From 40-80 sp040394775 (lineage in GTDB: Bacteria; Bacteroidota; Bacteroidia; Flavobacteriales_D; Crocinitomicaceae), in assembly GCA_040394775.1 (NCBI GenBank), contig JBEBRN010000015.1:1-50655 (forward strand): a stretch of DNA of 50,655 bases, read 5' to 3'. Below, piece after piece: positions 50,617 to 50,655 of the stretch. Positions within the stretch are counted from its first letter, which is position 1; every line of letters begins with the position of its first letter. The translations under genes were made by a program, and so were the position numbers. Below the pieces are notes generated by a model. That model did not search any database. It was not told where the DNA came from and saw nothing but the letters and a program-made list of their open reading frames with translations.

Positions 50617-50655
50617 ACGTTTAAAATAAGAAGGAGGTTTTGTCTCTCAAAAAAA

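Overview
The window looks like chromosomal DNA of a low-GC member of the Bacteroidota, most likely order Flavobacteriales. Several proteins carry type IX secretion system (T9SS) C-terminal sorting domains. There is a PorV-like protein paired with a gingipain-family (C25) PorU-like sortase. Many genes have the Bacteroidota -7 promoter box TAnnTTTG, and the housekeeping sigma factor is short and lacks region 1.1. The family level (for example Crocinitomicaceae) is only a guess. There is no rRNA, no CRISPR array and no intact transposon; the one tRNA is tRNA-Phe(GAA).

Layout. 1-4.1 kb: rpsP-rimM and a large secreted repeat protein. 4.2-6.2 kb: a 6-pyruvoyltetrahydropterin-synthase-like gene, folE, a Bax-inhibitor-like membrane protein and tRNA-Phe. 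6.3-8.9 kb: coaX, an outer-membrane protein and lptC. 9-13 kb (minus strand): long-form GAPDH, the primary sigma factor and HtrA/DegP. 13.3-15.2 kb: a paaG-paaH pair. 15.4-18.9 kb: an M1 peptidase, a hairpin-rich non-coding stretch, a UPF0173 hydrolase and a transglutaminase-like protein. 18.9-20.8 kb: a T9SS type B cargo gene split by an in-frame TAG. 21.1-27.4 kb: a TetR-regulated tripartite RND efflux operon. 27.5-29.1 kb: an AbiEi/AbiEii toxin-antitoxin pair with repeated operator-like sequences. 29.1-30.2 kb: pssA-purS. 30.3-36.6 kb: the PorV-like/PorU2-like pair. 36.6-39.5 kb: a thioesterase whose leader looks like a cobalamin riboswitch, divergent from a fused 2-oxoacid dehydrogenase E1. 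39.5-42.7 kb: small secreted proteins and an ECF sigma factor. 43-49.9 kb (minus strand): miaB, a sigma-54 activator, lptE, a TPR-like protein, secG, groES and groEL. 50.2 kb: a small secreted protein.

How the genes fit together. Much of the window serves the cell envelope: LPS export (lptC, lptE), protein export (secG), T9SS sorting and cargo, periplasmic proteolysis (HtrA, M1 peptidase), drug efflux and phospholipid synthesis. The clearest non-routine signals are the riboswitch-like leader before an acyl-CoA thioesterase next to a branched-chain-type E1, a second sortase-type PorV/PorU locus, the amber-split cargo gene, the AbiE locus, and well-placed palindromes at the tetR, rpoD-type sigma and groES promoters.

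Functions come from reading motifs and recalling protein families. No database search was run.
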